Origin: Pseudomaricurvus sp965662505
GTDB lineage: Bacteria; Pseudomonadota; Gammaproteobacteria; Pseudomonadales; Cellvibrionaceae
Reading direction: 5' to 3'
Length of the DNA stretch: 24,438 bases
Assembly (NCBI RefSeq): GCF_965662505.1
Contig: NZ_CBFIHX010000053.1
Coordinates: 1-24,438, forward strand
Shown here: piece after piece, positions 15,366 to 23,722 of the stretch
Layout of the letters: every line of letters starts with the position of its first letter
Numbering within the stretch: the first letter of the stretch is position 1
Position numbers and translations under genes: made by a program
Notes under the pieces: generated by a model
The model's input: the letters and a program-made list of their open reading frames with translations, nothing else
Databases searched by the model: none
What the model was told of the DNA's origin: nothing

Positions 15366-16724
15366 TTATTTAGTCCAAGGCTTAAGCCAGGGGTTGGGTT
15401 TGCCTCCAGCAGGCGAATTAGATGATGCTTGGGACGTATTAGTCGACTTAGTCGACGGCTTTCTGGTGGGTTTCGTTTGTGTTTTTGTCTGTTTCTGTTT
15501 CTGTTCATTTGTTGCTGTCTTGGTTTTTGCCTCTGCCGGTTTCCTGGGTTTGTCTTTCGGTACGTAGTTTAAAACAGAAACGGGAACAGCTTTCTTGGGG
15601 ACAAAGCCTTCCACTTCTTTGCGACTAATTAAGTGCCCTAGTCGACTTTCAATAGCACACAGGTTTTTAAAATCATCTTTCGATAACAGTGAGATGGCCT
15701 CGCCTGTTGAGCCTGCACGCCCGGTGCGTCCGATACGATGAATGTAATCATCAGGTTCAAATGGAAGATCGTAATTCACCACCAGAGGCAGTTCGTTGAT
15801 GTCGATGCCTCGTGCCGCAATACCGGTTGCAATAAGAAAACCGAGATCTCCTGATTTGAAGTCAGCCAGAAGTTGTGTGCGCACCGCCTGACTTCTACCG
15901 CTGTGAATGGCTTCAGCTTTGATGCCGCGCTTCTCAAGCTGGCTAGCCAGCTTTGCGGCACCGTGCTTGGTTTCAATAAAAATCAGCGCTTGCTGCCATT
16001 GATGCTGCTGAATTAAGTGGCTGAGCAGCGCGGATTTTTGATCTTTATCCACGGTGATTAACCATTGGTTAATGGCCGGCACTGCATTGACGTCTGCTGT
16101 GATGGCAATTTCAAGGGGGTTGTGGACAGACGTTTTGGCCAGGTCTCGAATGTCACTAGACAGGGTTGCCGAGAACAACAGGTTTTGACGTTGAGGCGGC
16201 AGGCGCTCTATGATTTTGTTGATGTCGGCTATGAATCCCATGTCAAGCATGCGGTCGGCTTCATCCAGAACCAACGTCTCTAAGGCATCAAAATGCATAG
16301 CGCGCTGGTGAAGCAGATCCAGCAATCGACCGGGTGTTGCCACCAGAATATCAACGCCTTCGATAAGACGCTGTTTTTGCGGTTCTGAATCTACGCCGCC
16401 ATAGATGGCCAGGGAGGTAAGTGACAGGTATTGGCTGTACAGGGTGATGCTGTCAGCCACCTGAACGGCAAGCTCCCGAGTTGGTACCAGAATGAGCGCA
16501 TGAATGCGTTTTGCTCGCACGCTGCCCTTGTCTTTTAACCTCTCCAGTATGGGCAGAACAAAGCTTGCCGTTTTGCCCGTGCCGGTCGCGGCTGCAGCAA
16601 GCAGATCTCTACCGGACAGAATGGCTGGAATCGCTTGTGTTTGAATGGCTGTGGGAGATTTATAACCCCCTTCGGTCACGGCCTGCAGTATCGGATCACT
16701 TAGTCCAAGTTCAGAGAATGGCAT
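15366..16724 (-). CDS. rhlE: DEAD-box ATP-dependent RNA helicase, RhlE-like
   Basis: The 452-residue protein has the full set of DEAD-box motifs: Q motif region with TAIQTQ, Walker A ATGTGKT (46-52), PTREL (81-85), DEAD (154-157), SAT (185-187), ARGID (304-308) and HRIGRTGRAG (329-338). RhlE-type helicases unwind short RNA duplexes in ribosome assembly and RNA decay. After the helicase core comes a basic Lys/Thr/Gln/Pro-rich tail of about 70 residues ending in NPWLKPW, which probably binds RNA. The gene symbol is by best resemblance of the N-terminus (FSELGLSDPILQAV) and tail; other DEAD-box subfamilies cannot be fully excluded. GAGG lies about 8 bases before the ATG. A strong hairpin separates it from ndh. 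Confidence 0.88.
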   Translation of the reverse strand: MPFSELGLSDPILQAVTEGGYKSPTAIQTQAIPAILSGRDLLAAAATGTGKTASFVLPILERLKDKGSVRAKRIHALILVPTRELAVQVADSITLYSQYLSLTSLAIYGGVDSEPQKQRLIEGVDILVATPGRLLDLLHQRAMHFDALETLVLDEADRMLDMGFIADINKIIERLPPQRQNLLFSATLSSDIRDLAKTSVHNPLEIAITADVNAVPAINQWLITVDKDQKSALLSHLIQQHQWQQALIFIETKHGAAKLASQLEKRGIKAEAIHSGRSQAVRTQLLADFKSGDLGFLIATGIAARGIDINELPLVVNYDLPFEPDDYIHRIGRTGRAGSTGEAISLLSKDDFKNLCAIESRLGHLISRKEVEGFVPKKAVPVSVLNYVPKDKPRKPAEAKTKTATNEQKQKQTKTQTKPTRKPSTKSTNTSQASSNSPAGGKPNPWLKPWTK

Positions 16725-16843
16725 GGGGAAACCTCAGGCAGGGGGATTGGGTCGCGCACTATAACAGGCTCTTGCGTGAGCATTAGCATGTTTTTTGTCC
16801 AGACTGAGGTGATTTTGGAGCAATAATGGCAGTTGGCGGCCGT

Positions 16844-17380
16844 TCAGCGCTTTTGGATAACAAGCTGAATCGAGCCCACGTCTATGCCCCACTTGGACAG
16901 TGCCGAATGGTTTATGACGGTATTGTCGTCCACTCGCCACATCCAGTCGTCGACGCTCAGCTGCAGGGGGCTGTCGTTGTAGTCCACTTCCAGTACATAT
17001 TTCAGATTTAGGGCATTGCCCGAAACCTGTCCGCTGCCTGTTCCGATGACATCCCCAGCAGTGGCGTCAAAGGTATTGTCTGAGGTGGGTGTTAATGTCC
17101 AGGTGCGGTACTGAATCTCGCCATCGTTAAACTCGAAGCGTTCTTCCAGCGTGCCAACACCATTTTCCCAGTGAGCTTCAATCGTCGCACTGAAGTAACG
17201 GGTCACGTTACCGCCACGGTCTTTTAGGACGCCATGAGCGCTGAGGTTTCCCTGAAAGAACGCCTCCGGCTCAAAGGCTGGCTGATTGTTCTGGTATTGG
17301 GTGATGTCTTGCCGTGCGCAACCGCTGATCAGAGTCAAAAGGATGGTCGATATTATGAATCCGTACTTGCAGCGATACAT
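16844..17380 (-). CDS. DUF3833-like outer-membrane lipoprotein
   Basis: The 178-residue product begins with MYRCKYGFIISTILLTLISGC, a lipoprotein signal peptide with lipobox LISGC; residue after the cysteine is Ala, compatible with outer-membrane sorting. The mature part (FFQGNLSAHGVLKDRGG, GTLEERFEFNDGEIQYRTW, DDWMWRVDDNTVINHSALSKWGI) matches what I recall of DUF3833, a family of unknown function related in shape to lipocalin-like beta barrels. The start at 17380 is favoured over one 33 bases upstream because AGGAG lies 6 bases before it and the signal peptide begins there. It is divergent from the TonB receptor gene, with a 287-base region between them. Confidence 0.85.
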   Translation of the reverse strand: MYRCKYGFIISTILLTLISGCARQDITQYQNNQPAFEPEAFFQGNLSAHGVLKDRGGNVTRYFSATIEAHWENGVGTLEERFEFNDGEIQYRTWTLTPTSDNTFDATAGDVIGTGSGQVSGNALNLKYVLEVDYNDSPLQLSVDDWMWRVDDNTVINHSALSKWGIDVGSIQLVIQKR

Positions 17381-17591
17381 GGCGGCTCCTGAGGTGATGG
17401 TATTAACGTTCAATGTGTGAGAGCCGGCGTTTGAGTCCGGTTCTGTGGTGGGGATCTATAGGTTGTATACGGGTAAAGTGCGGATAAGGATTAGGGCTGT
17501 TCGTGGAGCCCCTGGGTTTCGCAGTCCGGCAAAAGGCTGAGATCAATGTTTTGACTGGTAATTGTTACGATATGGTAGTGCTAAGCTAACT

Positions 17592-17610
17592 GATAATTGT
17601 TACTATTAGC
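17592..17610 (+). promoter_or_regulatory. Fur-box-like site upstream of the TonB receptor
   Basis: GATAATTGTTACTATTAGC matches the 19-base Fur consensus at 14 positions by my count. A second copy of its core TAATTGTTAC occurs 35 bases upstream (17559-17568). The site ends 57 bases before the receptor start codon, a suitable place for iron-dependent repression. Support is by consensus only. Confidence 0.4.
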
Positions 17611-17667
17611 GACAGGTAAACCTTATGTGTTGACTGCTGGATTCAATGATTTCCAAGGATTGATTGT

Positions 17668-19965
17668 ATGAAACCTAATTTTCCATTCGGCCGGACCGCT
17701 GCGTCTGCTGGCCTTTGTGCTGTGGTTACTCTGAGTTCTGTCATTTCACAGGCAGAGTCTGATATTGAAGAGGTTGTTGTTACGGGACAAAAAGTGTCTC
17801 GCTCCCTACAGGATACTCCCGACAGTGTGGCGGTAATGACCGAACTTGTTATGGAAGAGCAACAAATTTTGGGGATGAACGATGCGCTGGAGCAAACCCC
17901 TAATGTAGCTGTGCAGCCCGGGACGTCTTTCACCATCCGTGGTATCGATGCGTTTAATGTGTCCGGTGGCGGAAATAGTTATTTGGCCAGTGTGTATCTT
18001 GATGGAGCACCGTTGCCTTACCGCATGATTCAAAACGGGGGGTTCTCAACCTGGGATCTATCTCAGGTAGAAGTGCTTCGGGGGCCTCAGTCTAGCTTGC
18101 AAGGTCGCAATGCTCTGGCGGGGGCCATTGTCGCTCGTAGCCAGGACACCAGCTACGACTGGAACGCAAAGGCCAGATTGATCGGTGGTGAGTACGGTAA
18201 GAAAGAAATGGCCGTAGCCGCCGGTGGTGGGTTGGTGGATGATCTGTTGTCATTCCGCATCAGTGGCGAGCGTAAACAATTTGATGGTTTTAATGAAAAT
18301 ATCGTCACCGGCAAAGGTTCTGATTATCAGGATTTAGAGACCTATCGTTTAAAAGTTAAACTTGAGCCCACTGAGAATCTCGACATCATCTGGGGCTATA
18401 CCTATTACGATGAAGAAACCGGTGTACCTTTCACCAATACCCCGCCCGCAGGGCACAGCACATACGATTACAGAGTACTGGATTACAACAGCCCGACGTT
18501 TGAATCGAACCGTGCCGATCTCTTCACTCAGGAGATTATTTACGATTTGGGTGAGCACTGGCAGTTGTCATCAATCACCAGTTATTCAGATTCCAATTAC
18601 GCCTATGAGTGGGATGGCGATGCCAGTAATAATCCGCCGGATCTGGTGCAGGTGGATGACCGCACCGATGAAACCCTGAGTCAGGAGTTTCGGGCAGTCT
18701 TTAACTACGACCGTTTCAATGGGGTGATCGGGGCTTACTATTCAGACCTTGAGGTCAATGATGAAGCGCAGGGTCAACGTATACTGAGCTTTGCTGAAGT
18801 GGGTGTGACGCCACCTTCGTTGGCTGCCATTTTTGGGGTTTCTGAAGCCGAGGCAGCGGCGCTGCTGAGTCTTTACGCTCCGGTTGACCCGGTAGAATTG
18901 GGTGTGACCAGCGATTTCTATCAGAAAGTCACAACCGCCGCTGTGTTTGCCGATATGACTTACTCGCTGACTTCGAAGCTGGATTTTCTGTTTGGCTTGC
19001 GTTGGGATTATGAAAAGCAGGAAAACAGCGCTAATTCGGTTTACACAATTGATAACTTCAGTCAGTTCCCGAACCCATCTGATTATTCAGCCGTTCCAGC
19101 CGTTGCCGGTGCTATATCACAATTGAATGGTTTTATACTGGCTCAAGCCGATGCCGCTTCTGGCGAAGAGCCTTTGAGCGATGCGGACTTTAATGAGTGG
19201 CTGCCCAAGGTGGGTATCAGTTATCGCTGGACAGATGATCTGACTACCAGCTTTGTGATTAAGCAAGGTTATCGTTCTGGTGGTGTCGGCACCAATGTCG
19301 CGCGTGCGTCGAACTTTGTGTATGACCCGGAGTACCTTACGAACTATGAGCTATCTCTGCGTTCAGTGTGGTTGGATGGGCGTTTGATTGCCAATGCCAA
19401 CGCGTTCTATAACGACTGGAAAGATCAACAGGTTTCAGTGAGACTGAGTGCGAACCAGTTCGATACCGAGACACGCAATGCTGGTAAATCCAACATCAAA
19501 GGTTTCGAATTTGAGCTGCAATACTACGCCACAGAGAATCTAAAACTGTACTCAGGCTTTGGTTACGCCAAAACAGAGTTCACCGATTTTGAGGTGGGTG
19601 GTGTTGATTTGAGCGGACGAGCCTTCCCGTATGCGCCTGAATGGACGGGTAATATCGGTGCAACCTGGAGTGCCGGCAACGGATTGTTTGCCAATATTAA
19701 TGCCAACTACGTAGATAAGTCCAAACCCGTGGTGGATCCGAGTACGACAGGATTTTCACCCGGCGATCCCGGTTATGATGCAGACAATGATTCACGCACT
19801 GTGGTTAATCTGAAACTGGGTTATCAATGGGACAATATGGGGGTTTATCTGGTGGGCACCAATGTTCTGGATGAAGAGTATCTGGTCGATGCAGATACAG
19901 GGCTAGGTCAGCAAACCTATGGCGCGCCTCAGCAGTGGAGTTTGAGTTTAGAAGCCAGTTATTGA
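17668..19965 (+). CDS. TonB-dependent outer-membrane receptor
   Basis: This 765-residue protein opens with a signal peptide ending near SQAES, then the TonB box IEEVVVTG at about 33-40, and a plug domain (FTIRGIDAF, VYLDGAPLPYR, VEVLRGPQSSLQGRNALAGAI). The remaining roughly 600 residues show the alternating pattern of a 22-strand beta barrel (repeated aromatic-ended strands such as SFVIKQGYRSGG, YELSLRSVWLDG, GNIGATWSAGNG) and end in WSLSLEASY, a plausible barrel terminus although with Tyr rather than Phe. It would import a scarce ligand such as a siderophore, haem, vitamin or oligosaccharide, energised by TonB-ExbB-ExbD. No adjacent transporter or enzyme gene reveals the ligand. AAGGA lies about 8 bases before the ATG. 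A strong terminator follows, so it is monocistronic. Confidence 0.93.
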   Translation: MKPNFPFGRTAASAGLCAVVTLSSVISQAESDIEEVVVTGQKVSRSLQDTPDSVAVMTELVMEEQQILGMNDALEQTPNVAVQPGTSFTIRGIDAFNVSGGGNSYLASVYLDGAPLPYRMIQNGGFSTWDLSQVEVLRGPQSSLQGRNALAGAIVARSQDTSYDWNAKARLIGGEYGKKEMAVAAGGGLVDDLLSFRISGERKQFDGFNENIVTGKGSDYQDLETYRLKVKLEPTENLDIIWGYTYYDEETGVPFTNTPPAGHSTYDYRVLDYNSPTFESNRADLFTQEIIYDLGEHWQLSSITSYSDSNYAYEWDGDASNNPPDLVQVDDRTDETLSQEFRAVFNYDRFNGVIGAYYSDLEVNDEAQGQRILSFAEVGVTPPSLAAIFGVSEAEAAALLSLYAPVDPVELGVTSDFYQKVTTAAVFADMTYSLTSKLDFLFGLRWDYEKQENSANSVYTIDNFSQFPNPSDYSAVPAVAGAISQLNGFILAQADAASGEEPLSDADFNEWLPKVGISYRWTDDLTTSFVIKQGYRSGGVGTNVARASNFVYDPEYLTNYELSLRSVWLDGRLIANANAFYNDWKDQQVSVRLSANQFDTETRNAGKSNIKGFEFELQYYATENLKLYSGFGYAKTEFTDFEVGGVDLSGRAFPYAPEWTGNIGATWSAGNGLFANINANYVDKSKPVVDPSTTGFSPGDPGYDADNDSRTVVNLKLGYQWDNMGVYLVGTNVLDEEYLVDADTGLGQQTYGAPQQWSLSLEASY

Positions 19966-20014
19966 CCACACATCGAAAAGCTGTAATCAAATTTGTCACA
20001 ATAGCGTTATGTCG

Positions 20015-20047
20015 AAAGGGTGAGACTTTAAGGTCTCGCCCTTTTTT
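20015..20047 (+). terminator. Rho-independent terminator of the TonB receptor gene
   Basis: AAAGGGTGAGAC pairs with GTCTCGCCCTTT (12 pairs, one G-U) around the loop TTTAAG, and the stem runs into a run of six T. It lies about 50 bases past the receptor stop codon. This is a textbook intrinsic terminator. Confidence 0.93.
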
Positions 20048-20124
20048 GTGTCAGTAGGTTTTGTGCCAGAAACGTAGTTGGTGAGTTTTGTCAGGCATTT
20101 TGAAGCAGCCTGAATATAAGTACT

Positions 20125-20213
20125 TGGATTGAAATAGTCTGGATTAGAAGAGGCTGGTTTTGACGTCTATCTTTAATGGAGGGCAAGTATCCTTGATGTT
20201 TTCAATCCATTAG
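20125..20213 (+). other. Possible structured leader of the mgtC-family gene with tiny upstream ORF
   Basis: TGGATTGAAA (20125-20134) is perfectly complementary to TTTCAATCCA (20200-20209). The downstream arm lies within a very short reading frame, TTG/ATG-TTT-TCA-ATC-CAT-TAG (20193 or 20196 to 20213), which has GGAGGG 10-12 bases upstream. Translation of this frame would melt the long-range stem. The reading as a regulatory leader is inference. Confidence 0.35.
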
Positions 20214-20241
20214 AGCCAAGAATAGGTTAGGAGTGTCAAAC

Positions 20242-20691
20242 ATGGACGATGTTTTTGATGTGAATGTCAGCTTGATCATTACTCATTTCACGCAACTGGG
20301 TATTGCCCTGTTACTGGCATTACCTATCGCGCTAAATCGCGAAAATCGGGCGCAGGGAGCGGGGTTGAGAACATTCCCGCTGGTGTCCATTACCTGTTGT
20401 GCGTTTATGTTAGTGGGTATGGATGTTTATAAAGGCTCTGATGCTGAAGCTCGAGTGATGTACGGCATTATCACCGGTATTGGTTTTATCGGTGGTGGTG
20501 CGATCTTGAAGGAGTCTGGCAAGGTGGCGGGAACTGCAACAGCGGCGGGGTTATGGAGTACTGGTGCTATCGGTGTCTCGGTGGCGTACAGCCGTTATGA
20601 GATTGCGATTGTTCTATCCTTGATCGGGTTTATTATTTTCCAGTTTTCCGATGTGTTTAAAAATGGAAAAGATACTGATGGATTAGATTAG
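20242..20691 (+). CDS. MgtC/SapB-family inner-membrane protein
   Basis: The 149-residue protein shows the MgtC N-terminal membrane domain: helices starting with THFTQLGIALLLALPIALNRENR, then GLRTFPLVSITCCAFMLVG, GIITGIGFIGGGAIL and TAAGLWSTGAIGVSVA. GLRT, GFIGGGAIL and GLWSTGAIG are the family's conserved blocks. It lacks the C-terminal cytoplasmic domain found in Salmonella MgtC, as is usual for SapB-type short members. The family affects survival in low magnesium and ATP synthase activity in pathogens; the role here is unknown. An upstream GTG at 20233 is less likely than the ATG at 20242, because AGGAG sits 8 bases before the latter. The upstream leader may be regulatory, and a bidirectional terminator follows. 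Confidence 0.92.
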   Translation: MDDVFDVNVSLIITHFTQLGIALLLALPIALNRENRAQGAGLRTFPLVSITCCAFMLVGMDVYKGSDAEARVMYGIITGIGFIGGGAILKESGKVAGTATAAGLWSTGAIGVSVAYSRYEIAIVLSLIGFIIFQFSDVFKNGKDTDGLD

Positions 20692-20711
20692 TTACCGGGA
20701 TTTGGATATAA

Positions 20712-20767
20712 AAAACGGGAGGGTGATAAATCGCAGTGTTTCGCAACCTATCATCACCTCCCGTTTT
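20712..20767. terminator. Bidirectional terminator between mgtC-family gene and pntB
   Basis: AAAACGGGAGG (20712-20722) pairs perfectly with CCTCCCGTTTT (20757-20767), extended inward by GTGAT/ATCAC, around a large inner region. Flanking A and T runs make it work on both strands, as expected between the convergent genes. Confidence 0.85.
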
Positions 20768-20787
20768 GGAGTGATTAACGCCTGAAC

Positions 20788-22215
20788 TTAGCTTTCGTTC
20801 AGGTGCTTGGTCAGTTCCAGAATAGCCGTTTTACCGTCGCCGAACAGCATCAGAGTGTTGTCTTTGGCGAACAGTGGGTTAGGCAGACCGGCAAAACCGG
20901 CAGACAGAGAACGTTTAACCACAACCACGGTCTTGGCTTTGTCGACGTTCAGAATCGGCATGCCGTAAATCGGGCTACCTTTGTCTTCACGGGCCATCGG
21001 GTTGGTTACGTCGTTTGCACCAATCACGATAACTACGTCGGTTTGCTCGAAGGTTGGGTTGATCTCGTCCATCTCTTTCAGTTTGTCGTAAGAAACTTCC
21101 GCTTCAGCCAGCAATACGTTCATGTGTCCAGGCATACGACCGGCAACCGGGTGAATGGCGTATTCCACTTCGATACCCATAGCTTCCATAGAGTCGGCCA
21201 GATCACGTACCGCGTGTTGTGCCTGCGCCATCGCCAGACCAAAGCCTGGAACGATCACTACGCGACGAGCGGTATCCAGCATCATAGCCACTTCTTCCGG
21301 AGAACTGGACTTGACCTTGCCGGCGTAGATTTCGTCAGCATCCATAGCTTCGCCAGCTTCCGCCATCACACCGAACAGTACGTTGGTCAGCGAGCGGTTC
21401 ATGGCAACACACATGATTTGCGTCAGGATGATACCGGAGGCACCCACCAGAGAACCGGCGATGATCAGTACACTGTTGCCCATCACAAAACCCGCCGCTG
21501 CAGCAGCAATACCGGAGTAGGAGTTCAGCAGAGAGATCACAACCGGCATGTCGGCACCACCGATTGGCATGACAAGCAGGATACCCATGATGCAGGCTGC
21601 AACCACCAGACCCCAGAACAACTGGGTGTTGGTTGGGTCAACGGTCAGGTAGCCGATGGCAATGATAGAGCCAATCAGCAGCAAGCCGTTGAGGGCTTTC
21701 ATACCCGGGAAGCCTTTGGGCTGTCCGTCGATCAGCTCTTGCAGTTTGGCAAACGCAACGAACGAACCGGTCAGGGTGACGGAACCGATAAACACGGCCA
21801 GGCCTGTGGCGATCATGGCGAAGGTGCCCATGCCACCGGTGACGTGATCGGTCATCTGAGCGACGGTGTTCATGACGTCGGTTGGCTGGCTCTTGGTGAA
21901 CTCAGCCGCAGCAACGGTCAGGGAGGCGCCGCCACCAAAGCCGTTCAATACCGCAATCAATTGCGGCATGGCAGTCATCTGAATCTTGATGGCCAGCAGG
22001 GCGCCAACAATAGCACCCACAATAGCACCAGCAATGATCCACTCGTAGCTGACTACGGAGCTGTTCACCAGTGTGACAACGATGGCAACCAGCATACCAA
22101 CGGCAGCCAGTTGGTTACCGCGAACCGCGGTTTTTGGTTTGCTCAGGCCCTTGATGCCGAGGATAAACAGAGCAGCGGCAACAATGTAGGCGATTTCAAT
22201 AATATTCTGACTCAC
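20788..22215 (-). CDS. pntB: Proton-translocating NAD(P) transhydrogenase, beta subunit
   Basis: PntB is a 475-residue inner-membrane protein with about nine membrane helices followed by the NADP(H)-binding domain III. Visible domain III motifs include VVIVPGFGLAMAQAQHAV and VIVIGANDVTNPMARED, both typical of the subunit. The enzyme couples proton re-entry to hydride transfer from NADH to NADP+, maintaining NADPH. The position that aligns with the E. coli proton-pathway His91 is Asn91 here (AVLNGFGG), see findings. It starts with GTG, 7 bases after GGAG and 12 bases after the pntAB stop. It is the last gene of the three-gene operon and is followed by a terminator. Confidence 0.96.
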   Translation of the reverse strand: MSQNIIEIAYIVAAALFILGIKGLSKPKTAVRGNQLAAVGMLVAIVVTLVNSSVVSYEWIIAGAIVGAIVGALLAIKIQMTAMPQLIAVLNGFGGGASLTVAAAEFTKSQPTDVMNTVAQMTDHVTGGMGTFAMIATGLAVFIGSVTLTGSFVAFAKLQELIDGQPKGFPGMKALNGLLLIGSIIAIGYLTVDPTNTQLFWGLVVAACIMGILLVMPIGGADMPVVISLLNSYSGIAAAAAGFVMGNSVLIIAGSLVGASGIILTQIMCVAMNRSLTNVLFGVMAEAGEAMDADEIYAGKVKSSSPEEVAMMLDTARRVVIVPGFGLAMAQAQHAVRDLADSMEAMGIEVEYAIHPVAGRMPGHMNVLLAEAEVSYDKLKEMDEINPTFEQTDVVIVIGANDVTNPMAREDKGSPIYGMPILNVDKAKTVVVVKRSLSAGFAGLPNPLFAKDNTLMLFGDGKTAILELTKHLNES

Positions 22216-22227
22216 AGTGAAGTCTCC

Positions 22228-22512
22228 TTAATCTTTGCGCTTGAACATGGCGAGCATACGGTTGGTGACCATAAAACCGCCAACGACATTGATGGTTGCC
22301 AGAGCGACGGCCACGAAGCCCAGTACGTTCACCAGGGTCTGGTCGCCACCGTGACCGGCCGCCAAAATGGCGCCTACCAGGGTAATGCCGGAAATGGCGT
22401 TAGAACCTGACATCAACGGTGTGTGCAAAGTAGGGGGGACTTTGGTAATCAGTTCAAAGCCCAGGAAAATCGCCAACACGAACAGTGTGACGTGAATGAT
22501 AGAAATATCCAT
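22228..22512 (-). CDS. pntAB: NAD(P) transhydrogenase alpha subunit, membrane part (PntAB)
   Basis: This 94-residue protein supplies the membrane helices of the alpha subunit (IIHVTLFVLAIFLGFELI, then SNAISGITLVGAILAAG and LVNVLGFVAVALATINVVGGFMV). In E. coli these are fused to the C-terminus of PntA; here they are a separate gene, as in many proteobacteria. Blocks such as TKVPPTLHTPLMSG and NAISG are highly conserved. GGAG lies 7 bases before the ATG, overlapping the stop codon of pntAA (TAAGGAG), so the pair is translationally linked. Confidence 0.95.
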   Translation of the reverse strand: MDISIIHVTLFVLAIFLGFELITKVPPTLHTPLMSGSNAISGITLVGAILAAGHGGDQTLVNVLGFVAVALATINVVGGFMVTNRMLAMFKRKD

Positions 22513-22522
22513 GATGTTCTCC

Positions 22523-23722
22523 TTAGCTGTCGGCCGCTTCGTCGTTGCTGGTTTCAGGCACTGGCAGTGCTTCCATACCTAACAGTTCGCGCATGCGAGC
22601 GTTGGTCACATCACCGGCATTGGCGACAACAGTTTCGCGAATGATCTCGTCTTCAAAGTCGAGGTTCAGTTTGCCGTCTTCGGTGATCAACAGGTCCAGC
22701 AAGTTCTCGATATTCTTGCCGTACATTTGGCTGGCGTGGGTAGGTACCGTGGCGGTGAGGTTGTTGGGGCCAATGATCTTGACGCCGTTCTCGATAACCA
22801 CTTCACCTAATTGAGTCAGCTCACAGTTACCGCCTTTCTCAGCGGCAAGGTCGATGATCACTGCGCCAGGCTTCATGCTTTTCACCATTTCGGCAGTCAC
22901 CAAAATCGGTGATTTCTTACCGGGAACAGCCGCGGTAGTGATAACCACGTCTTGCTGAGCCAGAACATCGGCCATGGCAGCTTGTTGTGCCTTGATGAAT
23001 TCGGCCGATTGCTCTTTGGCGTAACCGCCAGAGCTTTCCGTATCTTCAGCCTGAATATTCAGTTCAACCGGCTTTGCGCCAACAGACAGAATCTGTTCGC
23101 GGGCAGCAGGGCGCACATCGTAGGCCTCAACAACGCCACCCAGACGTTTGGCGGTGGCACAGGCCTGCAGACCGGCAACACCTACACCCATAATAAAGAC
23201 GCGAGCTGGCTTCAACGTGCCTGCAGCGGTCATGTTCATGGGGAACATGGAGGGCAGTTCGCTGGCGCCGATCAGCACAGCTTTGTAGCCGGCGATCATT
23301 GCGTTGGAGGACAGTACATCCATTGCCTGGGCGCGGGTGATTCGGGGAATCAGCTCCATGGCAATGCCGGTGACTTTCTTGTCTGCCAGAGTTTTTGCGA
23401 ATTCAGGATTTGCCAGTGGGTCCATCATGCCAACCAGGACTTTGTCGCTGGACAGGTCGGCCAGGTCGCTTTCACCGGTTTTCTGATTCAGACCCGGGGT
23501 CTGTACCTGAATGATGATGTCTGATTTTTCAAACACTTGTTTGCGGTCGGCAATAGTTGCTCCGGCTTCTTCATACGCCTGGTCGGTGTGACCAGCAGCA
23601 GTACCGGCGCCACTTTCAATAATAATGGAGCGGCCTTTCTTAACAAGCGCGCTGACATTCTGTGGGACAAGACTGACCCGGGATTCTCCGGGACAGGTTT
23701 CTCTGGGTATTCCAATGATCAC
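22523..23722 (-). CDS. pntAA: NAD(P) transhydrogenase alpha subunit, NAD-binding part (PntAA)
   Basis: The 399-residue protein binds NAD(H) as domain I of the transhydrogenase. It starts as (M)IIGIPRETCPGESRVSL, the family's typical N-terminus, and has the dinucleotide motif GVGVAGLQA at about 179-187 and the RITRAQAMD loop. The GTG at 23722 was chosen: GGAGG lies 6-7 bases upstream, and from this start R127, Q132 and D135 fall at exactly the numbers of the E. coli active-site residues. An ATG at 23824 would add 34 residues with no resemblance to the family. The last 20 residues are acidic. It heads the pntAA-pntAB-pntB operon; the region upstream is AT-rich and holds its promoter, which I could not fix to a single site. 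Confidence 0.95.
   Translation of the reverse strand: MIIGIPRETCPGESRVSLVPQNVSALVKKGRSIIIESGAGTAAGHTDQAYEEAGATIADRKQVFEKSDIIIQVQTPGLNQKTGESDLADLSSDKVLVGMMDPLANPEFAKTLADKKVTGIAMELIPRITRAQAMDVLSSNAMIAGYKAVLIGASELPSMFPMNMTAAGTLKPARVFIMGVGVAGLQACATAKRLGGVVEAYDVRPAAREQILSVGAKPVELNIQAEDTESSGGYAKEQSAEFIKAQQAAMADVLAQQDVVITTAAVPGKKSPILVTAEMVKSMKPGAVIIDLAAEKGGNCELTQLGEVVIENGVKIIGPNNLTATVPTHASQMYGKNIENLLDLLITEDGKLNLDFEDEIIRETVVANAGDVTNARMRELLGMEALPVPETSNDEAADS

Noticed and set aside
20803..22410. A 535-codon open frame on the plus strand across pntB and pntAB
   Set aside because: It is exactly antisense to two well-conserved genes and its product is a His/Gln/Asn/Arg-rich low-complexity sequence, the usual result of reading a GC-biased gene backwards. 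No ribosome binding site or family resemblance.
22952..23524. A 190-codon plus-strand frame opposite pntAA
   Set aside because: Antisense to the NAD-binding domain, with unnatural composition.
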